A DNA stretch of 64,000 bases from CBDDFS01 sp965227255 (GCA_965227255.1 CBDDFS010000003.1:62001-126000); one strand, 5' to 3'. Positions 9,388 to 19,781 are shown, numbered from the stretch's first letter. Program-made: numbers and translations. Notes: a model not told the origin generated them from the sequence alone.

Positions 9388-10266
9388 ATGCGAATTCTCA
9401 CCTCTCTCCTACTAATTTGTGCCTTTGTATCCACTCAGTCACAAAACGAAAAAGAACTTAAAAAAATGACCAAAGGTTTCGATAAAACCGAAGGTGGTCT
9501 TTACTACAAAATCACACCGGCCGCCGAACAGGGAAGAAAGGTTGAGTTACAGGATATAGTTACAGTAGATATTAAATACGGTACGAAGGACACGACATTA
9601 TTTGACTCCAAAAGCATACAAACACCGGCAGAATTGATGGTTGGAGAACCAGTTTATAAATCCGATATCATGGAAGGGTTTATCATGCTGCATGAAGGTG
9701 ATGAAGCCGTTTTTATCACTTCGGCCGATTCTTTCTTCACCAAAGCAGGTGGTATTGGAATTCCTCCGGGAATCAACAAAACGGATTATCTGGTATTTGA
9801 AGTCAAAGTCAATAAGTCGAGATCCATCGATGAATTAAGGGCTGAAAAAGCGGCTTTGGCAGAGGAGCAAAAGGCAGCCGAAGCAAAGAAGATTGCAGAA
9901 TATATGACAAAATATTATCCAGGTGTAAGCGCCACCCCGTCTGGTCTATATTATGTTGAAACCAATGCAGGCAAAGGAAGACAGGCAGAAAATGGATTGA
10001 CGGTCAAAGTACATTATACGGGCACACTTCTTACTGGAGAGACCTTTGATTCATCCTGGGAAAGAAATCAACCCATAGAATTTAAATTGGGTGCCGGCCG
10101 AGTTATTAGAGGCTGGGAAGAAGGTATCGCCCGCATGCGAGAAGGAACTACGGCCACCTTCATTATCCCATCAAACTTGGCTTATGGTGGCAATCCTCCT
10201 CCAGGAAGCATTATTCAAGCCTATTCTCCTCTCAGGTTTGACGTTGAGTTGATAGAAGTTAGATAG
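9388..10266 (+). CDS. FKBP-type peptidyl-prolyl isomerase, two FKBP domains
   Basis: Exported folding catalyst of 292 residues. After a signal peptide (about residues 1-18) come a degenerate FKBP domain (about residues 35-148), an Ala/Lys/Glu-rich helix (~150-172), and a canonical FKBP domain (~180-292) with VHYTGTLLTGETFDSS, GRVIRGWEEGI and IPSNLAYGG. The second domain keeps the residues of the active pocket; the first looks less complete and may be a chaperone or dimerisation part, as in FkpA/Mip-type proteins. Transcribed alone. Confidence 0.9.
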   Translation: MRILTSLLLICAFVSTQSQNEKELKKMTKGFDKTEGGLYYKITPAAEQGRKVELQDIVTVDIKYGTKDTTLFDSKSIQTPAELMVGEPVYKSDIMEGFIMLHEGDEAVFITSADSFFTKAGGIGIPPGINKTDYLVFEVKVNKSRSIDELRAEKAALAEEQKAAEAKKIAEYMTKYYPGVSATPSGLYYVETNAGKGRQAENGLTVKVHYTGTLLTGETFDSSWERNQPIEFKLGAGRVIRGWEEGIARMREGTTATFIIPSNLAYGGNPPPGSIIQAYSPLRFDVELIEVR

Positions 10267-10324
10267 TCGAAAGTCTACAGTCAACTGGAAAATTTGTTGA
10301 AGACTGCAGACTAACGACTAACGA

Positions 10325-11299
10325 CTAAACAAACATACTTTCCTCTCTCTTCTTGTCCTTTCGTCTTTCATCCAGGAGACTGGAACACAGAGACTCAACA
10401 TGTGTATGATCACTGCCGCAGCAACCTCCCCAAACTTGAATGTCGGGAAGGAAGCTTTTCAGCAGAACGTGGCTATCGGTGAATTCGTGCATCGGCTCCC
10501 TTTGAACCGTTTCAGACGCATCGAGTTCGGCATGAGATAAGGCGGACGCGTTGGAACGGCTGCCTTTTATTCTTTTAAGCCACTTGGTATCTCCACTCAG
10601 TTGTGAGAAATAATGACTTGGATGAGCACAATTGATCATGTAATACAATGGATATGACCCGGTAGACCAATCCAGATCCATAATAGCATCTTCGAGAGCG
10701 GTTCCATCGGGCAACTTGCCATCTGTCTCCACGGTAAAGGACATTACTATGGGTATGTTTTGCTCTCTGGCAGCCAGAACAATACCAAGGGCTTCTTCTA
10801 CATAATTGATGGTCATGGCTGTTATCAGATCCGCACCGGCACTTTTGAAAGCTGTTATCTGCGACTCATGGTAGTTCATGGCTTCTTCAACACTCATTTT
10901 ATCTTCAACTACATAACCATCAGATCTTGGGCCGACACAACCACTCACATAGATGTGTTCGATCTGTTGCTCATAATCTTCTCTGATCACGTCAAGAAAG
11001 TGTATAGCGCGTTGGTTAATGCGAAAGATCTCTTCCTGATCGTAGTTCATCCGTTCACCCCAATCCTTACCGGCTCTCCAGGTCGGACTCTCCAAAATGA
11101 AGCCTGTATTGTATTCTGCAGCCACATCCAGGTATTGTTTGTAATACTTGCTTAGCATCTTTCGATACATTGGATTCAATAATGTGGTAAATGCTGCGAA
11201 ATGTGGCAGGTCAACTTTGTAGTCGAAGATGAAGGTCGTTTCCAATCCACCGTCAGTGATGAATGGAACCTTGTTTTGAATAGCTTTTTCGAATGTCAT
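10325..11299 (-). CDS. Homocysteine S-methyltransferase family protein
   Basis: Cytoplasmic zinc enzyme of 324 residues. N-terminal TDGGLETTF and the zinc-ligand segments NCAHPSH (about residue 224) and GGCCGSDHTH (about residue 292) define the family, which transfers a methyl group from S-methylmethionine or a related donor to homocysteine. The upstream gene, whose stop lies one base before this ATG, encodes an amino-acid permease, as in mmuP-mmuM pairs, so import and use of S-methylmethionine is a reasonable inference. The donor cannot be deduced from sequence alone. Confidence 0.85.
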   Translation of the reverse strand: MTFEKAIQNKVPFITDGGLETTFIFDYKVDLPHFAAFTTLLNPMYRKMLSKYYKQYLDVAAEYNTGFILESPTWRAGKDWGERMNYDQEEIFRINQRAIHFLDVIREDYEQQIEHIYVSGCVGPRSDGYVVEDKMSVEEAMNYHESQITAFKSAGADLITAMTINYVEEALGIVLAAREQNIPIVMSFTVETDGKLPDGTALEDAIMDLDWSTGSYPLYYMINCAHPSHYFSQLSGDTKWLKRIKGSRSNASALSHAELDASETVQREPMHEFTDSHVLLKSFLPDIQVWGGCCGSDHTHVESLCSSLLDERRKDKKREESMFV

Positions 11300-11300
11300 T

Positions 11301-12668
11301 TTAATTGGTTTTGTTGATTTTCATTAGATATACAATAGAACTGGCGGCAACCCAAAGCGAAAAACAGAAAAGGGCAAATGCGAAATTGAGGAAGTGAGCA
11401 TGTTCCCCTTTGAATCCGGAATAGAACAAAATACCCATCATCACCACAGATAGAGCACTCAATAAGAGAAGGGACTGATTCCCTAAGAAGCTGGAAGCAA
11501 ACCACTTGAAATGTAGGTTCAACAGACAAATGAGCTGAGCGATCAGTATAAAACCGAATGACATGTACAGGGATAATCCTACCCAGTAACTGGCACTTAG
11601 ATTCAGACTGCTTAATACGACGCTTAATACAAATACCAGCAATAGGGTCAAATACTTATTCTCCAGGGCCATGCTTCCATCTTCAGCGCTGAGTCGACTA
11701 AAGAATAGTTTCTGACGGGATAAACTCATAATGATCCTTGATATCAACATGAAACTGATGCTGACCATCAATAAATGTGATAGAATTATGGATGTGGCCA
11801 TCAGATATTTACCTGTTGTTCCGCCAAAATTGTAGGCTAATGCCAGATCAGGACATGCACCGTAGCATCCTTCACTTCCCAGTACAAAGAGTTGCCATAA
11901 TTCATAAGGAAAGACCCCGGCCATATATATACCCGGAATAATTGTGAATACCAGGAGGAGAGATATGGCAAATAACCAGATCATTTTTCGCCCCCTTCCT
12001 TTTACGGATGTTCGTTTCCACAGACTAAAAACTTCCAGTCCAACCATGCTCCAGAATGCCAATCTGAAAGCGATAAACACAACTCCATGACTTCCCTGAA
12101 AATCAGATAGTTGTATTGAGTTATATAAATTAGCAAGTGACCACTCCGGAACCTCGGCTGATCTCAGCAAAAAGAATACAATAAACAATGTTCTAAGCAC
12201 GATCAAAGCGGTGAACAAATAGAAAATTATATCGAGGTGTTTCTTCAACTTCATGAATGCAATCAGCATAGCTGCACCACAGATAATTATTATGTAGTAA
12301 AGGAGATTCGTATTGGGATCCAGGATCTGTTGCAATGCAAGAGCGCCAGTCTTCCCTTCTCCTGTCGCCAGAACAAGCAAAACCAGAAGAATCAGCATGC
12401 CGGCGAAACTTGAAAAGAATTGTCCCAGATTCCCATCAAAAAGGTGAATCACCTTTTTATAAAGACTGATTTCATGACGATCCGACGAGTGATTCATGAA
12501 TTGGGCCAACAGAAAGTTAATTCCTATGGCTGTAATTAATACCAGAGGAAAATTCATTCCCATGGTGACGTAACCCGTCATCCCTGTTACAAAGGATCCT
12601 GCTACGATGGCAAATACTATTGTCCAGCTTTTGGACTTTGGATTTAGCGATTTGGTTATAGCGTTCAT
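11301..12668 (-). CDS. APC-type amino acid permease, possibly for S-methylmethionine
   Basis: Inner-membrane transporter of 455 residues with 11-12 hydrophobic segments and an APC-superfamily pattern (early glycine-rich helix SFVTGMTGYVTMGM; later SHGVVFIAFRLAFWSMVGLEVFSLW). The ATG at 12668 is preferred over longer readings because upstream codons encode no membrane-protein-like sequence. It forms a two-gene operon with the homocysteine S-methyltransferase, one base apart, so the substrate is likely a methylated sulfur amino acid. Substrate is inference from context. Confidence 0.75.
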   Translation of the reverse strand: MNAITKSLNPKSKSWTIVFAIVAGSFVTGMTGYVTMGMNFPLVLITAIGINFLLAQFMNHSSDRHEISLYKKVIHLFDGNLGQFFSSFAGMLILLVLLVLATGEGKTGALALQQILDPNTNLLYYIIIICGAAMLIAFMKLKKHLDIIFYLFTALIVLRTLFIVFFLLRSAEVPEWSLANLYNSIQLSDFQGSHGVVFIAFRLAFWSMVGLEVFSLWKRTSVKGRGRKMIWLFAISLLLVFTIIPGIYMAGVFPYELWQLFVLGSEGCYGACPDLALAYNFGGTTGKYLMATSIILSHLLMVSISFMLISRIIMSLSRQKLFFSRLSAEDGSMALENKYLTLLLVFVLSVVLSSLNLSASYWVGLSLYMSFGFILIAQLICLLNLHFKWFASSFLGNQSLLLLSALSVVMMGILFYSGFKGEHAHFLNFAFALFCFSLWVAASSIVYLMKINKTN

Positions 12669-12835
12669 TTCGTTTGGTTTAAGAATAGGGCAAAGATGAA
12701 ATGAAGATTGTGCACCCCGAAAAAACCGGGGTAAACAAGAAGTTGACAGGTAAACAAGAAAAGTTAACATGAATTTTATATTACACGTTTTCAATGTGTT
12801 ATGAATCAATTTTTATCTATTTTAGGTGAATATTA

Positions 12836-14566
12836 ATGCCTGAGAAAATGAAAAGACTTCGCGCACAAATACTGCTCTGTTTACTTTTTGTTTACCCGTT
12901 TTTGGCCTATTCGGGATTAAAAACCGACAGCATCAAGTCCATTTTACTAAATCAAACCACCATTGATGCACAATACATTCAGATTTTATCCGAGCTCAGC
13001 TTTGAAAGCTGGGCTGAAAATCCTGATGAAGGAAGGAAATATGCAGAGAAGGCTCAGCATTTAGCAGATTCTCTCGGAGATGAACGCGGAAAGGCATTTG
13101 CCTTATTAGGCGTAGGCCTGAATTCGTGGGGACAGGAAAACTTCAATGAAGCCATGCCCATTTTTCTTGAGGCTGAAAAGAAAATTGCGGCTCTGGGCGA
13201 CAGCAATGACATCATGTTGTTCAAATACCAAATTGCTGTGGCTTATCAGGGAGAAAGAATCATTGATCTCTCTAACAAGCGCTTCAGAGAGCTGATCCCT
13301 TATTATAAAAGAACAGGAAATGAGGCGATGCTTGCCTTTACATATAAGGCTTTCGGAATGAACTACGCCTTTGAAAAAAGTAAAGATGAAGAAAGGAGAT
13401 ATAAGAGCTTCCGACATGCCATTCAATACCTCGACAGTTCAGAACAGATCTTTGCAAAACTCAATAACAACTATGAAATAGCCGAACTCAGCCTTTATCA
13501 GGGTATTGCGAGTCTGCAATTAGACGATCTGGTAGATGCCGATCATTTATTCAACAAGGCTTTGAAAGCTTATGAATCTTTCAATGACATCCGAGGCATT
13601 GTCATGGCTGAAAAGGAAATTGGCGGAGCTTTCTCAGCAGTAAATCAAAAAGACAGTGCGGATGTGCACCTGGCACGGGCTCTGGATCTGGCTTTGAAGA
13701 ATGAACTTGAGGACGAGTTATACGAGCTCTATTACTTCTTGTATGAGCTGGCATATAATCGAGAAAACTACAAAGAAGCCCTTGAATACTATCAAAAGCA
13801 TACCTCTACCTTCGACAAGAAAGTGAACCGACAGATCTCCTATCAGGTCCATGAGATGAAAATGAAGTATGACAAGGAAAAGAATGAGCAGGCCATTCTC
13901 TTGTTGAATCAGGAAAAAGAGCTACGCGACACTTACATCGTTTCTCTGTCTATTCTGATCATCGTTCTCTCCATAAGTGCTGTAATCATTGGAATTTCGT
14001 TCAGAAACACCAGAAAGAAGGACAAGGAATTAAGTGAATCGAAGGAAGCTCTAATGCAAGCGGAGATTTCGAATTCAAAGCTCAAAGAGAAAGAATTAAG
14101 TGCTGAACTTGAGAAAAAGAACATGGAACTTACCTCATACACCATGAACTTTATTCAGAAAGGAACCCTGATGACAGAACTGTTGGAAAAGATCGACCAT
14201 ATTGATGACAAAGGCAATGAAAAGCTGTCTTCTTCCCTGCGAGAGCTGAGAAGTATTATTAAGATGAATTTGAGTTCAGACAAGGATTGGGATGACTTCC
14301 GTAAGTTTTTTGAGAATGTTCACCCAAGTTTTATCAACGCCTTGAACAAGAAACGATCTGATCTAACAAATGCAGAGATCAGGCTGGCTGCTCTATTGAA
14401 AATGAATCTGAATTCGAAGCAAATCGCTGATGTTATGGGGATTTCTCCCGATAGTGTCAAAACAGCACGTCACAGACTGCGGAATAAGTTTGAATTGACC
14501 AGGGAACAGAATTTGACTCAGTTCCTGAATAAGGTTGAAGCGGAAGCCTTTATTAATGAAAGATGA
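12836..14566 (+). CDS. TPR-transmembrane regulator with C-terminal LuxR-type HTH
   Basis: Regulator of 576 residues typical of Bacteroidota. A signal/anchor peptide (residues ~5-26) leads a periplasmic domain of several TPR repeats (about 45-330). One transmembrane helix (~365-388) precedes a cytoplasmic coiled coil (~390-440) and a C-terminal helix-turn-helix (~505-570) with LTNAEIRLAALLKMNLNSKQ and SPDSVKTARHRLR. Such proteins appear to sense at the cell envelope and bind DNA directly. No target is obvious; the neighbours are unrelated. An ATG four codons downstream of the chosen start is an alternative. Confidence 0.87.
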   Translation: MPEKMKRLRAQILLCLLFVYPFLAYSGLKTDSIKSILLNQTTIDAQYIQILSELSFESWAENPDEGRKYAEKAQHLADSLGDERGKAFALLGVGLNSWGQENFNEAMPIFLEAEKKIAALGDSNDIMLFKYQIAVAYQGERIIDLSNKRFRELIPYYKRTGNEAMLAFTYKAFGMNYAFEKSKDEERRYKSFRHAIQYLDSSEQIFAKLNNNYEIAELSLYQGIASLQLDDLVDADHLFNKALKAYESFNDIRGIVMAEKEIGGAFSAVNQKDSADVHLARALDLALKNELEDELYELYYFLYELAYNRENYKEALEYYQKHTSTFDKKVNRQISYQVHEMKMKYDKEKNEQAILLLNQEKELRDTYIVSLSILIIVLSISAVIIGISFRNTRKKDKELSESKEALMQAEISNSKLKEKELSAELEKKNMELTSYTMNFIQKGTLMTELLEKIDHIDDKGNEKLSSSLRELRSIIKMNLSSDKDWDDFRKFFENVHPSFINALNKKRSDLTNAEIRLAALLKMNLNSKQIADVMGISPDSVKTARHRLRNKFELTREQNLTQFLNKVEAEAFINER

Positions 14567-14608
14567 AGAATGAAGGATGAAGGATTAAGGATGAAAGATG
14601 ATGGTAGC

Positions 14609-15979
14609 TTAGAGAATTTGGTGGCCGGTTTCGTATAATGTGTTATTCATCTTAAGTCGTTTTTTCTCGAAACGTTTGATCTGTCTTGGTTTTGCAGGCT
14701 TCCCTCTGACAACGTCAATCTCGTAGGTTTCGAGTTGAGAGTTGGAGATTTTCGAAATATCCGACAATTCCAGGACTGCCTTATTCTTCTCTTCTCCCCT
14801 TTTATATCTCAGGTCTTTGTGTAATTCAATGCCAATGAATTTCTCATCGCAGACATTGGTTATAATGCCTTCGTTGACTATGAGTTTCGCTCCAGCCTCT
14901 ACCACAACTTTTGAATTTTTCGGCATAGCGAGAAGACATTTAATCTCAAGACTTGAACCTGTTCGAATTACCAGATCACCCTTCAGCATCCTTGGTGTGT
15001 GCCAGGTTAACGTTTGATTGCTATCAATGTAGATGGTGTTGTTGGTATGATATTCGCAAAAATCGTCGAGCAGGTAGCTGAAATATTCTTCGGTGAGATT
15101 TCGGTGGATGTATCCGATCTGACATTGAGTAAAGCCCCGATCTCCCATTCCATAATCCATTTGGTTATTCGATTGCCAGTCACCCCTTCCTCTTGGTGTA
15201 TCACAACAATCAAAAGCCGGTCTTCCTCCAAAGTCCCTTTGACTCCAGGTATGACCCAGGTGTCCGATGATATGACCCAATTCATGCATAACTACATTGT
15301 GGGCCTGCCAGATTCCCCAATCCTTGCTTTGCAAAACACCCCACAGTCCTTCAATACGGATTCCAATGGTGTTATCGGTAGGTCTGCGAGCCCAACTGGA
15401 ACTATCGGGATTGTATTTATACTTGAAAGTACAGGTCTTTAGCAGGTAGGCTTCACCACCGCGCCTGGCCTCCGGTTTGTCATCTTCCATGAAGAAGATG
15501 TTGATGTAATTCTCTTCCTTCACATTGTATTTCACAAAACAATCACATGGATGATCGTTGTGACGAGTAATGCCATCGTATGAATTGCAATCATCGTCGC
15601 AGGGCTGATAATTATATCCCATTACCTTAATTCGAAGGCGTGTATCTCCTATATATTCTGTTTGACAACCTTCTTTGACAGGGGCCGTCATTTGCACATT
15701 ATTGGCCAAACGTTGATTGATGGCCGTTTCTAAATCCTTTGAATAATTGGCTACGTTGTATGATGACTTATCATCGAAGTTGTTCTCACAGTCGGAATTT
15801 CGAATAAAATGAAAGTAAACCGGAATGATCTTGATAGGCATGTGATCCAAATTATTTGGATCCGGTGCCCAGTGAGCGAAATCCTCTCTGGCACTTTCAC
15901 AGGTGGTAAAATTACCATTGTCGACCTGTGCCCGCACAGATATCCCAATCAGAAGGAAAAGAAAAAAGATGTTTTTCAC
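14609..15979 (-). CDS. Secreted metalloprotease, pappalysin-like
   Basis: Exported zinc protease of 456 residues if started at the GTG at 15979, which directly opens the signal peptide VKNIFFLFLLIGISVRAQ. An upstream ATG at 16039 would add 20 residues unlike a leader. The catalytic site HELGHIIGHLGH (about residues 235-246) is the extended HExxHxxGxxH of metzincins, and NQMDYG about 45 residues later fits the Met-turn. Many cysteines indicate disulphides in the M43-like domain. The C-terminal ~130 residues are beta-rich and hold no recognisable T9SS tail; the end is basic. Substrate unknown. Confidence 0.82.
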   Translation of the reverse strand: MKNIFFLFLLIGISVRAQVDNGNFTTCESAREDFAHWAPDPNNLDHMPIKIIPVYFHFIRNSDCENNFDDKSSYNVANYSKDLETAINQRLANNVQMTAPVKEGCQTEYIGDTRLRIKVMGYNYQPCDDDCNSYDGITRHNDHPCDCFVKYNVKEENYINIFFMEDDKPEARRGGEAYLLKTCTFKYKYNPDSSSWARRPTDNTIGIRIEGLWGVLQSKDWGIWQAHNVVMHELGHIIGHLGHTWSQRDFGGRPAFDCCDTPRGRGDWQSNNQMDYGMGDRGFTQCQIGYIHRNLTEEYFSYLLDDFCEYHTNNTIYIDSNQTLTWHTPRMLKGDLVIRTGSSLEIKCLLAMPKNSKVVVEAGAKLIVNEGIITNVCDEKFIGIELHKDLRYKRGEEKNKAVLELSDISKISNSQLETYEIDVVRGKPAKPRQIKRFEKKRLKMNNTLYETGHQIL

Positions 15980-16112
15980 AGAGCTTAAATTAGCATTTAT
16001 ACTTGTCCAACGGACAAAACATGCAACTTCCCTCATCACTAACTACTAATTATTAATTATTAACTATTAATTATTAATTATTATCCGTCCTTTCGTATTT
16101 TACCAATCCTAA

Positions 16113-17390
16113 ATGAAATTCTCTGACCTCGATCTCCATCCGCAATTATTAGAAGCTCTCTCTTATATCGGATTTGAAACAGCTACTGAAATACAGGAAA
16201 AAGCGATTCCGACCATCCTTCAGAATAAGGACCTGATTGCTTGTGCACAAACAGGAACAGGTAAAACAGCTGCCTTCACCCTGCCCATACTCAATAAACT
16301 AATTGGAAGAAAAGACCATCATTTGGTCGCGGCGCTCATCATTGTCCCAACTCGTGAGTTGGCCATGCAAATTGAGCATGACATACAAGGCTTATCCTAT
16401 TTTATTGATGTAAGTAGCATTGCCGTTTATGGTGGAGGAAGTGGTGCTGATTTTGATATTCAGAAGGAAGCTCTTACTCAGGGGGCCGATATCGTTGTCG
16501 CCACACCCGGAAAGCTGCTATCCCATTTGCAGCTAGGCTATGTAAATTTCAAAGGCATCAAACATTTGGTTCTGGATGAAGCAGACCGCATGCTGAACAT
16601 GGGATTCATTGACGACATTCAGCGCATACTAAAATATCTATCAGATGAGCATCAGAGCCTCTTGTTCAGTGCGACCATGCCGAAGGAAATTCGTCAGCTT
16701 GCTCAGAAGATCATGAAAGAACCGGAAGAGATTTCTCTTTCCATCTCAAAGCCGGCCGAAGGTGTTACACAGCGCGTATTTCTTTGTTACGATGATCAAA
16801 AGATTAAAATACTCACCCATATATTGAATGAAAGAAAAGATTACGACAGCATTATTCTGTTCACTTCCACCAAGAGTAATGTTTCTGAAATCGTTCGTTC
16901 ATTGAAAAGATCAGGAATCGAGAGTAGAGGCATTTCTTCAGATCTCGACCAGAATGAGCGTGAAGAAGTTCTTCGTGAATTCAAATCAAAAAGACTGCGT
17001 TTGCTCGTTGCCACCGACGTAATGAGTCGGGGTATCGATATTAAGGAGATCAACCTTGTGATCAATTATGATGCGCCGAGGGATGCGGAGGACTATGTTC
17101 ATCGTGTAGGAAGAACAGCTAGAGCCAATACACAGGGCGAGGCCATTACCCTGATCAATCCAAAAGACATGATTGCGTTCAAGCGGATTGAAGATCTGAT
17201 TGGTAGTGAAGTGGAAAAGAGTTATCCTCCAGACGATATTGGTCGCGGGCCGAAATGGAATCCTGAAATCAAGAAAAAGAGCAGGAAGAAAAACAATAGA
17301 GGTAAAAAATCTGGCAAGTTCAGAAAAGACTTCAAGCCAAAAGGCGATTCAAAAAGGAAAGAATCCCGTGGTCAAAAGCCCTCTTCCTGA
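16113..17390 (+). CDS. DEAD-box RNA helicase, RhlE-like
   Basis: ATP-dependent RNA helicase of 425 residues. In order: Q motif region (FETATEIQEKAIP), motif I AQTGTGKT (about residue 45), Ia PTRELAMQ, II DEAD (about 155), III SAT (about 187), then RecA-like domain 2 with ATDVMSRGID and HRVGRTAR (about 330). The C-terminal ~50 residues are very basic and disordered, as in RhlE proteins, and aid RNA binding. Likely roles are ribosome assembly or RNA turnover, including at low temperature. Exact subfamily is not certain. Confidence 0.95.
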   Translation: MKFSDLDLHPQLLEALSYIGFETATEIQEKAIPTILQNKDLIACAQTGTGKTAAFTLPILNKLIGRKDHHLVAALIIVPTRELAMQIEHDIQGLSYFIDVSSIAVYGGGSGADFDIQKEALTQGADIVVATPGKLLSHLQLGYVNFKGIKHLVLDEADRMLNMGFIDDIQRILKYLSDEHQSLLFSATMPKEIRQLAQKIMKEPEEISLSISKPAEGVTQRVFLCYDDQKIKILTHILNERKDYDSIILFTSTKSNVSEIVRSLKRSGIESRGISSDLDQNEREEVLREFKSKRLRLLVATDVMSRGIDIKEINLVINYDAPRDAEDYVHRVGRTARANTQGEAITLINPKDMIAFKRIEDLIGSEVEKSYPPDDIGRGPKWNPEIKKKSRKKNNRGKKSGKFRKDFKPKGDSKRKESRGQKPSS

Positions 17391-17478
17391 GCACTTTATC
17401 AATTATTTCTTAAAAAATACACCGAAGTCAATTTTGACTTTCATTCTTTGGTAATTTCGACCTTCAAAATCAGCCATA

Positions 17479-19116
17479 ATGACAAAGTATACTATTAGCC
17501 GAACTTCTATTTTCAAATCTTTTCTATCAATTTTTCTTTGCAGTCCGCTAATCATGCAAGCCCAACTTCCTGAATGGAGGGGTGTGAATCAGGCATGGAC
17601 ACAGGGAGGATCTCATAACAGTATTCGTGAAATGACCACCGATTATGAAGGGGGAATCATTGTCACTGGTCGATACAATGGAGATCTGTATTTCAAGGAC
17701 GGAGACGCCGGATTTGGAAATGCCAAAGACGGTTTCCTTGCCAAAGTGAATGCCGATGGAACCTTTGCCTGGGGACGAGGTCAGGGTAAACGGGCAAACG
17801 ATACACAATGCTTTTCTGTAGACACAGATGGCAACGGTAACGTTTATGTAGCCGGAGATTGGGAATTCACAGCTTATATTGGAGAAGACCTTGTGACCGC
17901 TACGGGCAATACATTTGATGGCTTTATCGCTTCATACGATAAGAATGGCGGTAAGAGATGGAAGCAGACATACAGAAGCTCAAATTATGCTTCCGTAAAC
18001 CTGATCAGATCAAATAAGGATGATCTGGTTGTTTTAATGGGATACTTCGACTCACAGATATCCATTGGTCAAAATCAAAGCATAACAAGCACAGGACCAA
18101 GTCGATTTCTGGTTGCCATTGATACAAACAAGACGATCCAATGGAGCAGAGATCTTGGACGTGAGGAATACGCTCAGGATATGAGAGTTCATAGCGACGG
18201 AAGCGTTTATTACACTTTCTTTCCAAATCAGCAGAGAGATACGGTAACCATCGACGGCATTACCGCCTTTCCTCAGAATAATAACAATTGCGTGATTGTA
18301 AAGCTAGATAACACAGGAACGGCGGAATGGGTGAAGCAATTGGGTACAAATGCAAACATGACGATCAGAAAAATTCGATTGGACGATAACGGTAACCTAT
18401 ACATCGCCGGAGAGGTGCCTGATACGGTAACTTATGGTGGAGTCAATATCAGAGCTTCTTTTGGAAGTAAAGGAATGGTATACAAATTCAATTCCGACGG
18501 AGATTTTGTCGATGATATTTATGCTGATGAATCGGTAAATTCATTGGCAATCTATGAAGACAAAGTATATCTATCTACCTATTTAGATGGCACGATCAAC
18601 ATTGGTGGCGAAAGCAAGAGCTCGGTCAACGGTGTGAATTTTTTCATTGCTGAAATGGACACGGATTTAAATGTAAACTGGATTCACAATGGTGGTGAAG
18701 GTGGCGGTGTGAATTTCACAAGAATCTCAGCCAGTGAGAATTATGTTGGAGCTGTAGGATACTTCAGCGGCACGACTCAAATCGGAGACAGCACAATTGA
18801 AACCGTTGGTCTAAATAATTTCCACACATCCAACCTTTTAGTGAAAGACTGGACAGGAGTAGCTGAATTAGGTAACTCAAGAAAAGTAAGCCTCTTCCCT
18901 AACCCGTCTGATGATATCATTAATCTTCAAGGCTTGAATGAAGCAGATCTGATTCGGGTATTCAACATGAGCGGAACAGAAATGTATCAGCGCAGAATTG
19001 TTGGTAATACAGCTATACAATCTGTTGATGTATCTGACTTAAGTGCTGGATTATACCTCGTGCAGATCACCAATGATCTTGGAGAATCCGTTACGATGAA
19101 GTTCCTGAAGAACTAA
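17479..19116 (+). CDS. T9SS cargo protein with beta-propeller-like repeats
   Basis: Secreted protein of 545 residues. A signal peptide ends near residue 28 (MQAQ). Residues ~35-450 hold repeated segments with GNVYVAGDW, GNLYIAGEV and similar glycine/aspartate motifs typical of SBBP-like beta-propellers. The last ~75 residues form a type A sorting domain: VSLFPNPSDDIINL, FNMSG, VSDLSAGLYLVQI and terminal MKFLKN, which directs passage through the type IX system and anchoring on the cell surface. A TAATTTCG near 17452 is a plausible -7 element. Confidence 0.88.
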   Translation: MTKYTISRTSIFKSFLSIFLCSPLIMQAQLPEWRGVNQAWTQGGSHNSIREMTTDYEGGIIVTGRYNGDLYFKDGDAGFGNAKDGFLAKVNADGTFAWGRGQGKRANDTQCFSVDTDGNGNVYVAGDWEFTAYIGEDLVTATGNTFDGFIASYDKNGGKRWKQTYRSSNYASVNLIRSNKDDLVVLMGYFDSQISIGQNQSITSTGPSRFLVAIDTNKTIQWSRDLGREEYAQDMRVHSDGSVYYTFFPNQQRDTVTIDGITAFPQNNNNCVIVKLDNTGTAEWVKQLGTNANMTIRKIRLDDNGNLYIAGEVPDTVTYGGVNIRASFGSKGMVYKFNSDGDFVDDIYADESVNSLAIYEDKVYLSTYLDGTINIGGESKSSVNGVNFFIAEMDTDLNVNWIHNGGEGGGVNFTRISASENYVGAVGYFSGTTQIGDSTIETVGLNNFHTSNLLVKDWTGVAELGNSRKVSLFPNPSDDIINLQGLNEADLIRVFNMSGTEMYQRRIVGNTAIQSVDVSDLSAGLYLVQITNDLGESVTMKFLKN

Positions 19117-19140
19117 TGATCGAAGTGAATAGAGCTCTAT

Positions 19141-19542
19141 CTATCTGACAATTTTAATAGTGATATTCGGCGTCTGTCTGATTGTGCTATCAGGCATCAG
19201 TACCTTAAATTTATCGATATACAAATAGGTCAGGCGCTTGTTATTCGAAATAAAATCTTTCATATCCTTGGTCAATTTGTTGCTGTTAGAATGAAATTGT
19301 GTTAAAGGATTCTTGGACTCTAAATCAAATTCTAGAACGGTTGCATCGGGATGAGTAGTTTGAATACTTGACCATGCATTCAATTCTGATTTCGTGAGGG
19401 TTATGTCACTTCCTGTCTTACCTAATATTTTAGTTTCAATTATTTGAGAATCTGCTTCTTGGGAATAGACGCACAAAGTATTTAAGACACAGACAAGCGA
19501 TATAGTTATTAAATTCAAAAAATGACGGGACGTTTTGAGCAT
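19141..19542 (-). CDS. Small exported protein, function unknown
   Basis: Protein of 133 residues with a signal peptide (about residues 1-27, ending near CVYSQ). I do not recognise the mature part; it is hydrophilic with an ILGKTGSDITLTKSEL segment and ends in a short beta-rich stretch. It converges on the T9SS cargo gene with 24 bp between stop codons. It is the last host gene before the prophage. Confidence 0.65.
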   Translation of the reverse strand: MLKTSRHFLNLITISLVCVLNTLCVYSQEADSQIIETKILGKTGSDITLTKSELNAWSSIQTTHPDATVLEFDLESKNPLTQFHSNSNKLTKDMKDFISNNKRLTYLYIDKFKVLMPDSTIRQTPNITIKIVR

Positions 19543-19647
19543 AACTCTTTGTTTAAGTAACTGCCTGAAGATAAAGTTTTAATATAAATTTAATCGGGTA
19601 CGAGTTGGGTCTATATTAAATAAGTCCCTGATTTTCCATAGACTTTT

Positions 19648-19661
19648 CGCTTCGTGAAGCG
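19648..19661. repeat. Palindrome CGCTTCGTGAAGCG (copy 1)
   Basis: A near-perfect 14-bp palindrome in noncoding host DNA between the small exported gene and attL. A second version lies 120 bp away and both are followed by T-rich DNA, so they resemble a small dispersed hairpin repeat or transcription terminators. Confidence 0.6.
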
Positions 19662-19767
19662 CATTTTTCATTTTTCATTCTTCATCTTTAATTCCTCAGA
19701 ACGAGATTATCTCGCTGCGCTCGATGGGCCCAAAAAGTAGCCCTGGCCAATCTATCCGAAGCCTCTT

Positions 19768-19781
19768 CGCTTCGCGAAGCG
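19768..19781. repeat. Palindrome CGCTTCGCGAAGCG (copy 2)
   Basis: A perfect 14-bp palindrome followed by a T-rich run, related to the copy at 19648-19661 by one base. The 19543-19872 interval otherwise holds no credible gene. Confidence 0.6.

Noticed and set aside
15014..15442. Plus-strand frame opposite the metalloprotease
   Set aside because: The minus strand carries the HExxHxxGxxH site and a signal peptide, so this is a shadow frame.
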